Positions 1-10,882 of a stretch of 64,000 nt of DNA are shown here, piece after piece (the stretch's first letter is position 1; the number at the start of each line of letters is the position of its first letter). The stretch comes from Fundidesulfovibrio magnetotacticus (GTDB lineage: Bacteria > Desulfobacterota > Desulfovibrionia > Desulfovibrionales > Desulfovibrionaceae), in contig NZ_BLTE01000001.1 in assembly GCF_013019105.1 (NCBI RefSeq), forward strand, positions 310,001-374,000. The letters are read 5' to 3'. The notes beneath the pieces were generated by a model. It had not been told where the DNA came from. It did not search any database and saw only the letters and a list, made by a program, of their open reading frames with translations. The position numbers and the translations under genes were made by a program.

Positions 1-428
1 GCGTGGCCTGTTTTCCCGAGGACGCCATCAACGCCAAGACCCTGCTGGAGCGGATCGAAAAGGCCCTGGACGAGGCCAAGCGCACCGGCAACTGCGTCTT
101 TTCCTTCTCGGGCAAGGACGCCGGGGCCACGGGCAAGGCCCCGGACCGCAATCCCGTAACGGCCACCGTGCTGCGCGTCACCTCGCGGAGCATGCACTGC
201 CAGTCCTCCACGGTGATCCTGCCGGGCATGGAGGTGGACATCGTGGTCCCGGGCGAGCACCCAGGCGAATCCGACACGCACCTGGGGTGCCGCGTGATGC
301 GCGTGTTGCGCCGGGAATGCCAGGCGGCGGAAGGCCCGTGCAACTTCACCATGCCCCTCGAAGTGGTCACCGCGGAGGAGCGCCGCGTGCTGCTCCACGG
401 CTACCTCTTCAACGACAGGCCCGGCTAG
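1..428 (+). CDS. Diguanylate cyclase C-terminus with PilZ-like tail (5' partial)
   Basis: The visible part begins inside a GGDEF domain. The first residues (VACFPEDAINAKTLLERIEK, then ALDEAKRTGN) match the conserved C-terminal end of GGDEF domains, whose last helix is normally A-D-xAL-x-xAK-x-x-GRN. The GTG at base 3 is therefore an internal Val codon and the real start lies left of the window. About 100 further residues follow the GGDEF end. Their pattern of beta-strands and the phrase VLRVTSRSMHCQSS is reminiscent of a PilZ-type c-di-GMP-binding domain, but the RxxxR and D/NxSxxG signatures are not clear. Role inferred: c-di-GMP synthesis with an attached regulatory domain. The GGDEF catalytic motif itself lies outside the window. 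Confidence 0.75.
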   Translation, partial: VACFPEDAINAKTLLERIEKALDEAKRTGNCVFSFSGKDAGATGKAPDRNPVTATVLRVTSRSMHCQSSTVILPGMEVDIVVPGEHPGESDTHLGCRVMRVLRRECQAAEGPCNFTMPLEVVTAEERRVLLHGYLFNDRPG

Positions 429-469
429 CCTTGAACCGTCGCGTCCGGCGCGACGCTGGCCGAAACGAT

Positions 470-487
470 GCGGCCGGGCACGGCCGC
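470..487. terminator. Short GC hairpin between convergent genes
   Basis: A perfect 7-bp stem (GCGGCCG / CGGCCGC, loop GGCA) lies between the end of the cyclase gene and the convergent recQ. There is no T tract, so terminator activity is only a guess from position. Confidence 0.3.
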
Positions 488-566
488 ACGCCGTCGGTGC
501 GGCACCGAACGGGCGTCCCGGGAGCCGTATGAGGTTCGTCGCCCACGGGATGCGTGCCCGCCCCGT

Positions 567-2747
<2,181 letters not shown>

Positions 2748-2868
2748 GGCTTGACGGTCATGCGATACACGACAACGGGGCGGGGCGCAAGGTGGGGGGA
2801 GGGGGGCGGGGAAGCTTTGCCGTCGCCGATTTCCGCGCGGAAGAGGGCAGCCCGTGGCTGACGCCGCG

Positions 2869-3162
2869 TCAGGTAAGCGCTTGCAGCCCCTTGCGGTCGA
2901 TGACGTCCAGGAGACGCGAGGCCGCGCCCGCCGGTTTCTTGTGCCCCTGCTCCCACTGTTGCACGGTGGAAGCGCCGACGCAGAGATAGCGGGCGAACAC
3001 GGCCTGGCTCAGGTTGTTGGCCGTGCGGATGCGCTTGATCTCGGCAGGTGCGAACTCGCGCCGGGGCGGCAAGCAGAGTTCCTCGATCTGGCGCAGGGTG
3101 GTCTTTTTCATGACGCCCGCCGCGTGAAGATCGCGGGCAGTTTCGAGGGCGGCTTCGAGCAT
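2869..3162 (-). CDS. XRE-family helix-turn-helix regulator (antitoxin-like)
   Basis: A small DNA-binding protein. The C-terminal half is a Cro/CI-type helix-turn-helix (IKRIRTANNLSQAVFARYL, then STVQQWEQGHKKPAG). The N-terminal part (LRQIEELCLPP) is typical of the COG2944/YiaG group, which includes type II antitoxin-like regulators. No RelE/HigB-type toxin is adjacent; the gene just upstream encodes a glycosylase-like protein. The ATG at 3162 has no Shine-Dalgarno. In-frame codons upstream to 3201 read IVGEYDPCDPSSK, which resembles the usual N-terminus of this family and sits behind an AGGGG, but the only codon at the right distance is ATA. The protein may therefore start at a non-standard codon or have lost its start. 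Confidence 0.8.
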   Translation of the reverse strand: MLEAALETARDLHAAGVMKKTTLRQIEELCLPPRREFAPAEIKRIRTANNLSQAVFARYLCVGASTVQQWEQGHKKPAGAASRLLDVIDRKGLQALT

Positions 3163-3190
3163 TTTGCTAGACGGATCGCAGGGGTCGTAC

Positions 3191-3943
3191 TCACCGACTA
3201 TTTATTCCCCTAAGAATAGCATAGTCACAAACACCTTCTTCAAAATATTGATAATAGCTTAAGCGCAAATATTTTTGCAACATCGTCCTACTGAAGTGCG
3301 CCAAAGGAATTATACACTTGCCGCACCCATCCATCCTATACAAACGGCCATGTGCCTGAACAACCGTTGGCAGAACACCTTGACTGGCAAGATATGCCCC
3401 CTTCATATACCGCCATGTCCTCGTGCTGAACGAAAAAATGAGATCAACATTCTTAGCCTTTTCAATCTCTGTCCGCAGAAACCTCTCGCCGCACAAATCA
3501 CCTCTCTTATCATCGACATCCCTTGTCGCCACCCTACACTTCACCAAATCTGTAACCAAAAAATGATTGTAAAAGTCACAATCTAAATAATTGTCGAGAT
3601 TGTCGTAACTTATCAATTTATACTTTTTTAAAATTCCAAAAAACGACTCTGAAAAAGATCTATTGCTCTTCTTTAGCCACTTCGACAAATATTTTCGAGT
3701 CATGGCAACAAATTCTTCACTGGAGCCAACTTGTGCCAGATCCTTTCCTTCATCCGACACGGCCACACCTTTAGTACCACCAGGGTTCTGCATTACCATC
3801 ATGAAACGCGGCCGCTCAACGTCCCTATCTTCGTAATATACCGCGAAAGAGTTTATTCCATCAACTTGCGTGCCATCTCCACAACCGGGGCAATTTGCGA
3901 CACGCCCAGCAAAACCTTTCATGTTCCTGATATCGAAAGACAC
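3191..3943 (-). CDS. Uracil-DNA glycosylase superfamily-like protein, AT-rich
   Basis: A protein of 250 residues whose start I place at GTG 3943, because AGGGAG lies 7 nt upstream. Longer in-frame extensions lack such a site. The N-terminus carries CPGCGDG (residues 19-25). The stretch FMMVMQNPGG (near 47-56) resembles motif A of uracil-DNA glycosylase-fold proteins, and IIPLAHFSR near the C-terminus resembles their motif B His. TDLVKCR in the middle fits the same fold. Substrate and activity are unknown. The gene is strikingly AT-rich and lysine/tyrosine-rich compared with its neighbours, which points to recent transfer. It overlaps the upstream codons of the XRE gene and may be cotranscribed with it. 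Confidence 0.6.
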   Translation of the reverse strand: MSFDIRNMKGFAGRVANCPGCGDGTQVDGINSFAVYYEDRDVERPRFMMVMQNPGGTKGVAVSDEGKDLAQVGSSEEFVAMTRKYLSKWLKKSNRSFSESFFGILKKYKLISYDNLDNYLDCDFYNHFLVTDLVKCRVATRDVDDKRGDLCGERFLRTEIEKAKNVDLIFSFSTRTWRYMKGAYLASQGVLPTVVQAHGRLYRMDGCGKCIIPLAHFSRTMLQKYLRLSYYQYFEEGVCDYAILRGINSR

Positions 3944-4053
3944 GACTAACCTCCCTGGCAAGCCTAACCGACACGGATACGCGACGTTTCTCACCAAAGC
4001 ACAACCAAAGGAAATGACAAACAATAAAATGCCAATGTTCGACAAAAGTATAA

Positions 4054-4081
4054 AAGGCCGTCCCCTCACGGGGGCGGCCTT
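4054..4081 (-). terminator. Rho-independent terminator of the deoxyhypusine-synthase-like gene
   Basis: A 12-bp stem (AAGGCCGTCCCC pairing with GGGGGCGGCCTT, one G-T wobble, loop TCAC). Read on the minus strand it is followed by TTTTATACTTTT, a classical T tract, 66 nt after the stop codon at 4147. Confidence 0.85.
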
Positions 4082-4146
4082 CATCATCTTATCCGTCTTT
4101 CATCTCGGCCGCTGACCGGCCGCCGCGCGCTCTTTCCTCCGCGCGC

Positions 4147-5118
4147 CTACTCCCCCAGCACGTAGCTGAAGATCAGCGGGGCCACGATGGCCGCGTCGGA
4201 ATTGATCATGAACTTGGGCGTGTGGATGTCCAGCTTGCCCCAGGTGATCTTCTCGTTGGGCACCGCGCCGGAGTAGGAGCCGTAGCTCGTGGTGGAGTCG
4301 CTGATCTGGCAGAAGTAGGCCCAGAACGGCGTGTCTTCCAGCTCCAGGTCCTGGATGAGCATGGGCACCACGCAGATGGGGAAGTCGCCCGCGATGCCGC
4401 CGCCGATCTGGAAGAAGCCGATGGGCGTTTTCTTCTTGCCCATCTCGATGTACCACTTGGCCAGGTGCTCCATCTGCTCCGTGCCGTGGCGGATGGCCCC
4501 GTGGCTCTTCACGTTGCCGCTCATCACCTCGGAGACGAAGATGTTGCCCAGCGTGCAGTCTTCCCAGCCGGGCGTGTAGATGGTCACGCCCATTTCCTTG
4601 GCCGCCAGCACCCACGAATGCTCCGCAGGAACCTGGAACAGCTTCTCGATGCCGGGCTGGTCCAGCAGGTCGTAGATGAACTCGTAGGGGAACTTGGGCT
4701 TGCCCTCGTCGGCCGCCTTCTTCCACAGCTTGGCGATGTCGCGCTGCACCTGGCGCAGCACGCCCTCGGGGATGCAGGTGTCCGTGACGCGGTTGAAGCC
4801 CGCGTCGTAGAGCTCCTTCTCGGCCTCGGGCGAGAGGTCCCGGTAGTTGGGGACCATCTTGTATTCGTTGTGGTTGAAGAGGTTGAACAGGTCCTCCTCA
4901 AGGTTGGCCGCCGTGCAGCAGATGGTGTGCACCTTGCCCTCGCGGATCATGCGCGAAAGGATGATGCCGATCTCGCAGGTGCTCATGGCGCCGGCCATGG
5001 TCAGAAACATCTGGCCCCCGCCGTCGAGCAGGTCTTTCCAGGCTTTGGCGGCGTCCAGCGTCTCGCGGGCGTTGAAGTGCCGGAAATTGTGGTCCATGAA
5101 TTGGGAAATGGTGGTCAT
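4147..5118 (-). CDS. Deoxyhypusine synthase-like protein
   Basis: A 323-residue member of the deoxyhypusine synthase family. In eukaryotes and archaea this enzyme transfers an aminobutyl group from spermidine to eIF5A. Bacteria have no eIF5A, and some bacterial relatives act as homospermidine synthases. The active-site segment ITWGKLDIHTPKF is present. Its Lys (K295) aligns with the catalytic lysine of the human enzyme (SWGKI). The glycine-rich SYGSYSGAVP and the NAD-binding-type stretches GAMSTCEIG and FFQIGGGIAGDF are also visible. Start ATG 5118 is chosen because CAGGAG lies just upstream and the sequence beyond it is not family-like. The gene is monocistronic with its own terminator. The likely role is polyamine metabolism, substrate not deducible. 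Confidence 0.88.
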   Translation of the reverse strand: MTTISQFMDHNFRHFNARETLDAAKAWKDLLDGGGQMFLTMAGAMSTCEIGIILSRMIREGKVHTICCTAANLEEDLFNLFNHNEYKMVPNYRDLSPEAEKELYDAGFNRVTDTCIPEGVLRQVQRDIAKLWKKAADEGKPKFPYEFIYDLLDQPGIEKLFQVPAEHSWVLAAKEMGVTIYTPGWEDCTLGNIFVSEVMSGNVKSHGAIRHGTEQMEHLAKWYIEMGKKKTPIGFFQIGGGIAGDFPICVVPMLIQDLELEDTPFWAYFCQISDSTTSYGSYSGAVPNEKITWGKLDIHTPKFMINSDAAIVAPLIFSYVLGE

Positions 5119-5437
5119 AGCCGCTCCTGTGCCGCGCTCGGGACGCCGCGCGCGGGGCGCGCGTCCGGTGGTGCGAAATGGATTGCGTTTCTGAAAGTGG
5201 TCTGTTCGCCTGCGGAATGGGCGCTCGCGCGCCGGGCTCCTGCCGGACTCCGGCCGGTAGCGGGCGTGCATGGCGTCGCCTAAGAGCATTGCCCATACCA
5301 GACAACCAAGCGTCGCGTAAAGCCCGCCGACGCCCTTTCCTGGGCCGTTTTTCAACAGGCGGAGCGCCCGTCATTGTCCCGAAACGCGGGATGTAGTAAG
5401 AGGGTCGAAACATCCATCAGACAGAGAACACCCCGCC
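5119..5437. other. Divergent intergenic region, 319 bp
   Basis: The region between the divergent deoxyhypusine-synthase-like gene and the acyl-CoA ligase. It must carry both promoters. I see only weak candidates (TTGTCC at 5374 with TAAGAG 17 nt downstream for the rightward gene) and no clear operator. No gene was found in it. Confidence 0.3.
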
Positions 5438-7120
5438 ATGACCGACACCGAAGCTCCCTGGCTGGACCACTACGACCCCCACGTGCCCCCCAGCGTGGAC
5501 TACCGCCTCGAACCCCTCACGGCCATCCTGGACCGCGCCGCCCACACCTGGCCCGACCGAACGGCCATCGCCTTCCGCAACTGGCGCTGCACCTACGCCC
5601 AACTGCGCCAGCGCGCCGGGCGCTTCGCCGCGGGGCTGCGCGGCCTGGGCGTCGCCCCCGGCGACCGCGTGGCCATCATGCTGCCCAACCTGCCCCAGAC
5701 CCTCGTCAGCTACTGGGGGGCGCTCTACGCCGGGGCCACGGTGGTGTTCGTAAACCCCCTCTACATGGAGACGGAACTCACCCACATCCTGGAGGACTCC
5801 GGGGCCAAGGTCCTGGTGGTGCTGGACCTCCTGCTGGCCCGGCACTCCCGGCTGCTGCGGGGGTCGAAGCTGGAACGCATCCTGGTCACTCGGGTCAGCG
5901 GCGCGCTGGGCTTTCCGCTCAATTGGCTCTACCGCCTCAAGGCCTGGCGCGAGGGCAAGCTGCCCCCCCTGGACCTGGACGGCAGCCGCGTGCTCGCCTG
6001 GGAACCCACCCTGGCCCGCGCCCCCCTCTTCGATCCCGGCGAGGACCCCGCGCGCGACCTGGCCATGCTCCAGTACACCGGGGGCACCACGGGCCTGGCC
6101 AAGGGCGTGATGCTCACCCACCGCAACCTCTCGGTGAACATCCAGCAGGCCCGCTCCATCCTCTATTCCATCGGAGAGTCGCCCGAGGTCTTCCTGGGGC
6201 TCCTCCCTTTCTTCCACATCTACGGCCTCATGGTGAACGTGAACTTCGCCACGGACTGCGGGGCCACCATCATCCCCCTGCCCCGTTTCGACCCCCTGGA
6301 CACCCTCAAGGCCATCCACAACAACAAGCCCACGGTGTTCCCCGGCACGCCCTCGGTGTACATGGCGCTCATGCAGCAGAAGGATTTGCCCCGCTACGAC
6401 CTCAAATCCGTGCGTTTCTGCATCAGCGGCTCCGCGCCGCTGCCCATCGAGCTGCAACGCCGCTTCGCGGAGGTGACCGAGGCGGAGCTCGTGGAGGGCT
6501 ACGGACTCACCGAGGCCTCGCCCTTCACGCACATCAACCCCCTGGTGGGCAATCGCAAGGAGGGCTCCATAGGCCTGCCCTTCCCGGACACCATGGCCCG
6601 CATCGTGGACACAGCCGACCCCGGAAAGGACGTGCCCCCCGGCGCGCCCGGCGAGCTGCTGGTGAAAGGCCCCCAGGTGATGGCGGGCTACTGGAACCGC
6701 CCCCGGGACACCGACGAAGTGCTCCGCGACGGCTGGCTGCACACCGGCGACGTGGCCGTGATGGATCAGGACGGCTACTTCTTCATCGTGGACCGCAAGA
6801 AGGACATGATCATCTCCGGCGGCTACAACATCTACCCCCGCGAGATCGAGGAAGTGCTCCACGCCCACCCCAAGATAGCCGACGTGGCCGCCGTGGGCGT
6901 GCCCCACCGCACGCGCGGCGAGGTGGTCAAGGCCTACGTGGTGCCCGTTCCAGGCTCGGGGCTCACGCGCGCCGAGGTGCTGGCCTGGTGCCGCGAGAAG
7001 CTCGCCGCCTACAAGACGCCCAAATACGTCGAATTCCTGGACGAACTACCCAAGACCTTCGTGGGCAAGGTGCTCAGGCGCGTGCTTCGCGACCGCCCCG
7101 GGGAGCAAAAGCCCGGCTAG
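5438..7120 (+). CDS. fadD: Long-chain fatty acid--CoA ligase
   Basis: An AMP-forming acyl-CoA synthetase of 560 residues, the usual length of FadD. It adenylates a fatty acid and transfers it to CoA. The P-loop-like YTGGTTGLAKG is at residues 213-223. VEGYGLTEASP follows in the adenylate-binding region, and LHTGDVAVMDQDGYFFIVDR and the hinge/A10 motif PKTFVGKVLRR are present at the C-terminus. No signal peptide, so cytoplasmic or membrane-associated. The cyclic-nucleotide-binding protein starts 45 nt downstream and is probably cotranscribed. Chain-length specificity cannot be read from the sequence. Confidence 0.93.
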   Translation: MTDTEAPWLDHYDPHVPPSVDYRLEPLTAILDRAAHTWPDRTAIAFRNWRCTYAQLRQRAGRFAAGLRGLGVAPGDRVAIMLPNLPQTLVSYWGALYAGATVVFVNPLYMETELTHILEDSGAKVLVVLDLLLARHSRLLRGSKLERILVTRVSGALGFPLNWLYRLKAWREGKLPPLDLDGSRVLAWEPTLARAPLFDPGEDPARDLAMLQYTGGTTGLAKGVMLTHRNLSVNIQQARSILYSIGESPEVFLGLLPFFHIYGLMVNVNFATDCGATIIPLPRFDPLDTLKAIHNNKPTVFPGTPSVYMALMQQKDLPRYDLKSVRFCISGSAPLPIELQRRFAEVTEAELVEGYGLTEASPFTHINPLVGNRKEGSIGLPFPDTMARIVDTADPGKDVPPGAPGELLVKGPQVMAGYWNRPRDTDEVLRDGWLHTGDVAVMDQDGYFFIVDRKKDMIISGGYNIYPREIEEVLHAHPKIADVAAVGVPHRTRGEVVKAYVVPVPGSGLTRAEVLAWCREKLAAYKTPKYVEFLDELPKTFVGKVLRRVLRDRPGEQKPG

Positions 7121-7164
7121 CGCATCGCGCGTTCCTGTGGCATGGTCGCGGGCGGAGGACGCCC

Positions 7165-7665
7165 ATGGATTACGAGACGACCGAAGACCTCTTCCACGAC
7201 CCGGACGTGGGCCCCAAGCTCCTGGAGATGGTCGACGGCTCCACCTGGGCCAAGGACTTCTCCGAGGACGACGTCAAACGGCTCTGCCGCTACCTGCGCC
7301 TGACCCGGCACGAACGGGGTTCGGTGGTGTTCGCCGAGGGCGACCCCGACGACTCCATGGCCATCATCCTGGAAGGCTCCATCGAGATCACCAAAAAGGA
7401 CACCTCCCCCGAGCACAAGCCCAAGTGTCTGGTGCGCATCGGCCCCGGCCGCGCCTTCGGCGAACTGGCCCTCATCGAGGGGCCGCCCCGCTCCGCCACC
7501 GCCCGCGCCCTGGACGGCGTGAGCCTCCTGGTGCTCTCCCGGGTGAACTACGAACGCCTCTGCGCCAAGGACCTGAAGCTCGCCCTCAAGGTGACCACCA
7601 ACATCGCCCGGCTCATGAGCTTCCGGCTGCGCAACACCAGCGTGAAGCTTGTGGAATACTTGTAG
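7165..7665 (+). CDS. Cyclic nucleotide-binding domain protein
   Basis: A 166-residue protein that is almost entirely one cNMP-binding fold. It shows the beta-roll hallmark GSVVFAEGDPDDSMAIILEG and the phosphate-binding cassette FGELALIEGPPRSATARA, in which the Glu and Arg contact the cyclic phosphate and ribose. There is no C-terminal DNA-binding domain, unlike Crp/Fnr regulators, so it is more likely a regulatory adaptor. Start ATG 7165 is set by GGAGG at 7154-7158. It sits between the acyl-CoA ligase and ubiD, all on the plus strand. Its partner is unknown. Confidence 0.88.
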   Translation: MDYETTEDLFHDPDVGPKLLEMVDGSTWAKDFSEDDVKRLCRYLRLTRHERGSVVFAEGDPDDSMAIILEGSIEITKKDTSPEHKPKCLVRIGPGRAFGELALIEGPPRSATARALDGVSLLVLSRVNYERLCAKDLKLALKVTTNIARLMSFRLRNTSVKLVEYL

Positions 7666-7779
7666 AAGCACTCGCATCGGCAGTGCGGACGCTGGCAGCG
7701 GGCTCCCTCTCCGGGAACCGGCGCTCCCGTGCCGCCTGAAAACCGTCCGCCCATCATCAGCCCATCACGGAGACGACAT

Positions 7780-9228
7780 ATGGCATTCAAGGACCTCCAG
7801 GACTTCCTGCACGCCGTGGAACGCCAGGGCGAACTGCGCCGCATCGGCGTGGAGCTCGACAGAAACCTGGAAATCGCCGAGGTCACCGACCGCGTGAGCA
7901 AAGTCGCCGGTCCCGCCCTCCTCTTCGAGAACGTGCGCGGCAGCCGTTTCCCCGTGCTCACCAACACCCTGGGCTCCGAGCGGCGCATGAACATGTCCCT
8001 GGGCGCGGAAAGCCTGGACGAACTGGCCTCGAAAATCGAGCTGTTCATGGAGATGAAGAAGCCCGACGGCATCATCGAGAAGCTCAAGCTCCTGCCCAAG
8101 CTCGCCCAGATGGCCAACATCTTTCCCAAGACCGTCTCCAGCGGCCGCTGCCAGGACGTGGTGCTCACCGGCGACCAGGTGGACCTTTCCATCCTCCCCG
8201 TGCTCACCACCTGGCCCGGAGACGCCGGGCCCTTCATCACCCTGCCCCTGGTGATCACCAGGAATCCCGAGACCGGCACGCGCAACATGGGCATGTACCG
8301 CATGCAGGTCTACGACCGGAACACCACCGGTATGCACTGGCACAAGCACAAAGGCGGGGCCTACCACTACCATCTGGCCGAAAAGCGCGGCGAGCGCCTC
8401 CCCGTGGCCGTGGCCCTGGGGCCGGACCCGGCCGTCACCTTCGCCGCCACCGCGCCCATCCCCGACGAGATCGACGAGTTCCTCTTCGCGGGCTTCATCC
8501 GCCAGTCCCCCGTGGAGCTGGTTCGCTGCAAGACCTGCGACCTGGAAGTGCCCGCCAACGCGCAGTTCGTGCTCGAAGGCTACGTGGAGCCCCTTGAGCG
8601 CCGCCGCGAAGGCCCCTTCGGCGACCACACCGGCTACTATTCCCTGGCCGACGACTACCCCGTGTTCCACGTGACGGCCCTCACCCACCGCTCCGACGCC
8701 ATCTACCCCGCCACCCTGGTGGGGCCGCCCCCCATGGAAGACACCTACATGGGCAAGGCCACCGAACGCATCTTCCTGCCGCTCATCAAGAAGCAGCTGC
8801 CCGAAGTGGTGGACATGAACCTCCCCGTGGAAGGCGTGTTCCACAACCTCTGCTTCGTCTCCATCGACAAGCGCTACCCCGGACAGACCCGCAAGGTGAT
8901 GTACGCCCTCTGGGGCATGGGACAGATGATGTTCACCAAGGCCATCGTGCTGGTGGACAAGGAAGTGAACGTGCAGAACGTCTCGGAAGTGCTCTGGCGC
9001 GTGGGCAACAACGTGGACTGGCGGCGCGACATCGTGGTGGTGGACGGCCCCACCGACGCGCTGGACCACGCAGGCCCCCTGCCCCACCTGGGCGGCAAGA
9101 TCGGCATCGACGCCACCCGCAAAGGCCCCGACGAGGGGCACCACCGCGAATGGCCCGACGCCCTGACCATGAGCCCCGAAGTGCGCGCCCGCGTAAGCCA
9201 GCTCTGGCCGACGCTCGGCATCGACTAA
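7780..9228 (+). CDS. ubiD: UbiD family decarboxylase
   Basis: A 482-residue prenylated-FMN-dependent decarboxylase. In the family this removes the carboxylate of 4-hydroxy-3-polyprenylbenzoate (ubiquinone) or related aromatic acids in menaquinone pathways. The signature EGPFGDHTGYYS, the metal/prFMN-binding segment MHWHKHKGGAYHYH, and GPPPMEDTYMGKATER are present. Start ATG 7780 follows GGAG. No ubiX flavin prenyltransferase is in the window. In an anaerobe a role in futalosine-type menaquinone synthesis is likely, but this is an inference. A strong bidirectional hairpin follows the stop. Confidence 0.92.
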   Translation: MAFKDLQDFLHAVERQGELRRIGVELDRNLEIAEVTDRVSKVAGPALLFENVRGSRFPVLTNTLGSERRMNMSLGAESLDELASKIELFMEMKKPDGIIEKLKLLPKLAQMANIFPKTVSSGRCQDVVLTGDQVDLSILPVLTTWPGDAGPFITLPLVITRNPETGTRNMGMYRMQVYDRNTTGMHWHKHKGGAYHYHLAEKRGERLPVAVALGPDPAVTFAATAPIPDEIDEFLFAGFIRQSPVELVRCKTCDLEVPANAQFVLEGYVEPLERRREGPFGDHTGYYSLADDYPVFHVTALTHRSDAIYPATLVGPPPMEDTYMGKATERIFLPLIKKQLPEVVDMNLPVEGVFHNLCFVSIDKRYPGQTRKVMYALWGMGQMMFTKAIVLVDKEVNVQNVSEVLWRVGNNVDWRRDIVVVDGPTDALDHAGPLPHLGGKIGIDATRKGPDEGHHREWPDALTMSPEVRARVSQLWPTLGID

Positions 9229-9244
9229 GCCCCTCCAAACAACA

Positions 9245-9275
9245 ACGGGCCGCCCCCTCCGGAGGGGCGGCCCGT
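9245..9275. terminator. Bidirectional terminator between ubiD and the convergent gene
   Basis: An almost perfect palindrome, with 12-bp outer arms ACGGGCCGCCCC / GGGGCGGCCCGT, located 16 nt after the ubiD stop and 38 nt after the stop of the convergent exported-protein gene. No long T tract on either side, but the position and stability support termination in both directions. Confidence 0.75.
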
Positions 9276-9313
9276 CTGCCATGAAAAGCCGCCCGAAAGC
9301 GGCAGATGCCTCG

Positions 9314-9694
9314 CTACTTCATTCCCTTCTTGTACACGCCGTCGATGGAGGCCTTGCCGCCGCACTGGTTGCAGGCCTTGCCGCTGTCCAGACGGGCGTT
9401 GCCCTTCTCGAAGGTCAGGGAGAACCTGCACTTGGGATCGTCGGTGCTGATGCCCACGCCGTCCTCGATGGTGATGAACCCCTCCATGCTGCACGTTGCG
9501 CCGTCCTTGGCCACCATCAGCACCTCGTAGGCGTGCTGCGCGCCCTTCACGCGGGTGAGCTTGAGCGACCCCTTGGCCGCCTCGGACTTGAACCCGTAGG
9601 TTCCGGCATAGGACGCGGGAGCCTTGGCGATGGCGGACCCCACGGAAACGGCGGCCAGCACGGCCACCAGAACCACGATCTTGAACAGGCGCAT
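9314..9694 (-). CDS. Small exported cysteine-containing protein
   Basis: 126 residues with a type I signal peptide (MRLFKIVVLVAVLAAVSVGS, then AIA-KA). The mature part is beta-rich (YAGTYGFKSE..., KLTRVKGAQHAYEVLMV) with four cysteines, the last two as CNQCGG. I do not recognise a family. The CxxC and the two further cysteines suggest either two disulfides or a small metal site. Two in-frame nearby ORFs give no operon partner; it is convergent with ubiD. Confidence 0.7.
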   Translation of the reverse strand: MRLFKIVVLVAVLAAVSVGSAIAKAPASYAGTYGFKSEAAKGSLKLTRVKGAQHAYEVLMVAKDGATCSMEGFITIEDGVGISTDDPKCRFSLTFEKGNARLDSGKACNQCGGKASIDGVYKKGMK

Positions 9695-9934
9695 GGATGG
9701 ATTCCTCCTGGATTCTATTGCATTCGATCGGTCGGGAAAGGATTTTCTAAGTCACCCCGAGCCCGAAAACGTTCCGCTCGCGTTGAGAAGGCGTGACATC
9801 ATCATGACGCCCGCCGACCGGCCGCGACAACGCACGGCCTCGCGCACCGGGAACGCCCGCGTCCGCGCCTTAGCAGGAGGAATGCGGGGGCCGCGCGGCC
9901 GGTTGCGAAGAAAAGGCCAAGCTCCGCAGGGAGA

Positions 9935-10612
9935 TCATTTACCGGGGTTGCGGGCGCGCGCGTCCGCCCGGGGTGCGGGGATCACAAAGTCGCAGCACGT
10001 TTCCAGTTCGTTGGCCAGTCGGTCGACGTTCAGCACGAGGACCTTGCAACGCCGGACCATGACGTCGTGGGGCATGGCGAAGGCCGCTTCGCGGTTGACC
10101 GGCCTGGAATACAGTTCCCTGCGCCATGCGACGTTCTCGTCGGCCATGCCCGCTATTTCGACTCTCGCGGCGCGCATGTCCGGCAACAGAAGATCATCGG
10201 GGGTGTTGTTGACGCTCATGAACGTCTCCATGGCGTCCAGCAGTTTGCCGGACCTCTCCAAAGCGTCGTTGACGGCCGTGAGTATCTGCCCGGCGTAGTC
10301 CACGGGTTTGCCCAGTTCTTCGCCGATCTTCGCGCCCGCGATGCCCCCGGCCACCGCCCCTGCCACCGCCCCGATCTTGCTGCGCGTAAGCGCGCCCCCG
10401 GCGGCCCCGCCCGCGACGCCTCCCACAACGCCGCCCACCGCCTTGAGCAGTATGCCGTTGGCCCTTTGAGGTTCAGCGCGCATGCGCGCGGCATCCTGGA
10501 GGAGGTTGATGGTCGTCTTGCCCCATTTGGTCAGCGGCCGCAGGTCGGCAATATCGTCGGCGCGGCATTCCGCGTGGACCAGCAGGAACACCGCGAGGGC
10601 GAGCAGTCTCAT
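9935..10612 (-). CDS. Exported glycine-zipper protein
   Basis: 225 residues starting at ATG 10612 behind GGAGG. It has a signal peptide (MRLLALAVFLLVHAECRA). The middle carries an extended glycine zipper (GGVVGGVAGGAAGGAL, then GAVAGAVAGGIAGAKIG), the motif of small outer-membrane or pore-associated proteins such as the 17-kDa surface antigen group. The C-terminal half is helical and charged. It resembles no enzyme. Inference: envelope-associated, probably membrane-inserting through the glycine-zipper hairpin. Confidence 0.65.
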   Translation of the reverse strand: MRLLALAVFLLVHAECRADDIADLRPLTKWGKTTINLLQDAARMRAEPQRANGILLKAVGGVVGGVAGGAAGGALTRSKIGAVAGAVAGGIAGAKIGEELGKPVDYAGQILTAVNDALERSGKLLDAMETFMSVNNTPDDLLLPDMRAARVEIAGMADENVAWRRELYSRPVNREAAFAMPHDVMVRRCKVLVLNVDRLANELETCCDFVIPAPRADARARNPGK

Positions 10613-10812
10613 TGAATCCTCCGTGCCGGGCAGGAGCCGCTTCGCGCCGTGCGCCATGCCTGACGATCATGCGTGCCTTGCGGCACGGCCTTGCGTGAAG
10701 CGTTGGAATCCCACATATTCTGGAGCTTGCGGCCGCCGCGTGTCAACCGGGGAAACGCCGTGGGGGGCGGGCGCGGCGACGACCGGTCGCCAGGGTCTCG
10801 CGTAACGGCCTG

Positions 10813-10853
10813 CTTTCCCTGTGCCCTCCCCGCGCGGGCGGGCACAGGGAAAG
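10813..10853. terminator. Strong hairpin (14-bp perfect stem)
   Basis: CTTTCCCTGTGCCC pairs perfectly with GGGCACAGGGAAAG around a 13-nt GC-rich loop. It lies downstream of the three-gene two-component operon on the minus strand and beyond the repeat, so it may terminate that operon. No T tract follows, so a structural role as part of the repeat is also possible. Confidence 0.5.
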
Positions 10854-10882
10854 CTCCACCGCCACGGCGGCAAAGAAACATC

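Noticed and set aside
2869-3943. Type II toxin-antitoxin pair
   Set aside because: The XRE protein is antitoxin-like, but the neighbour shows glycosylase-type motifs and no RelE/HigB features, and it is twice the size of a usual toxin.
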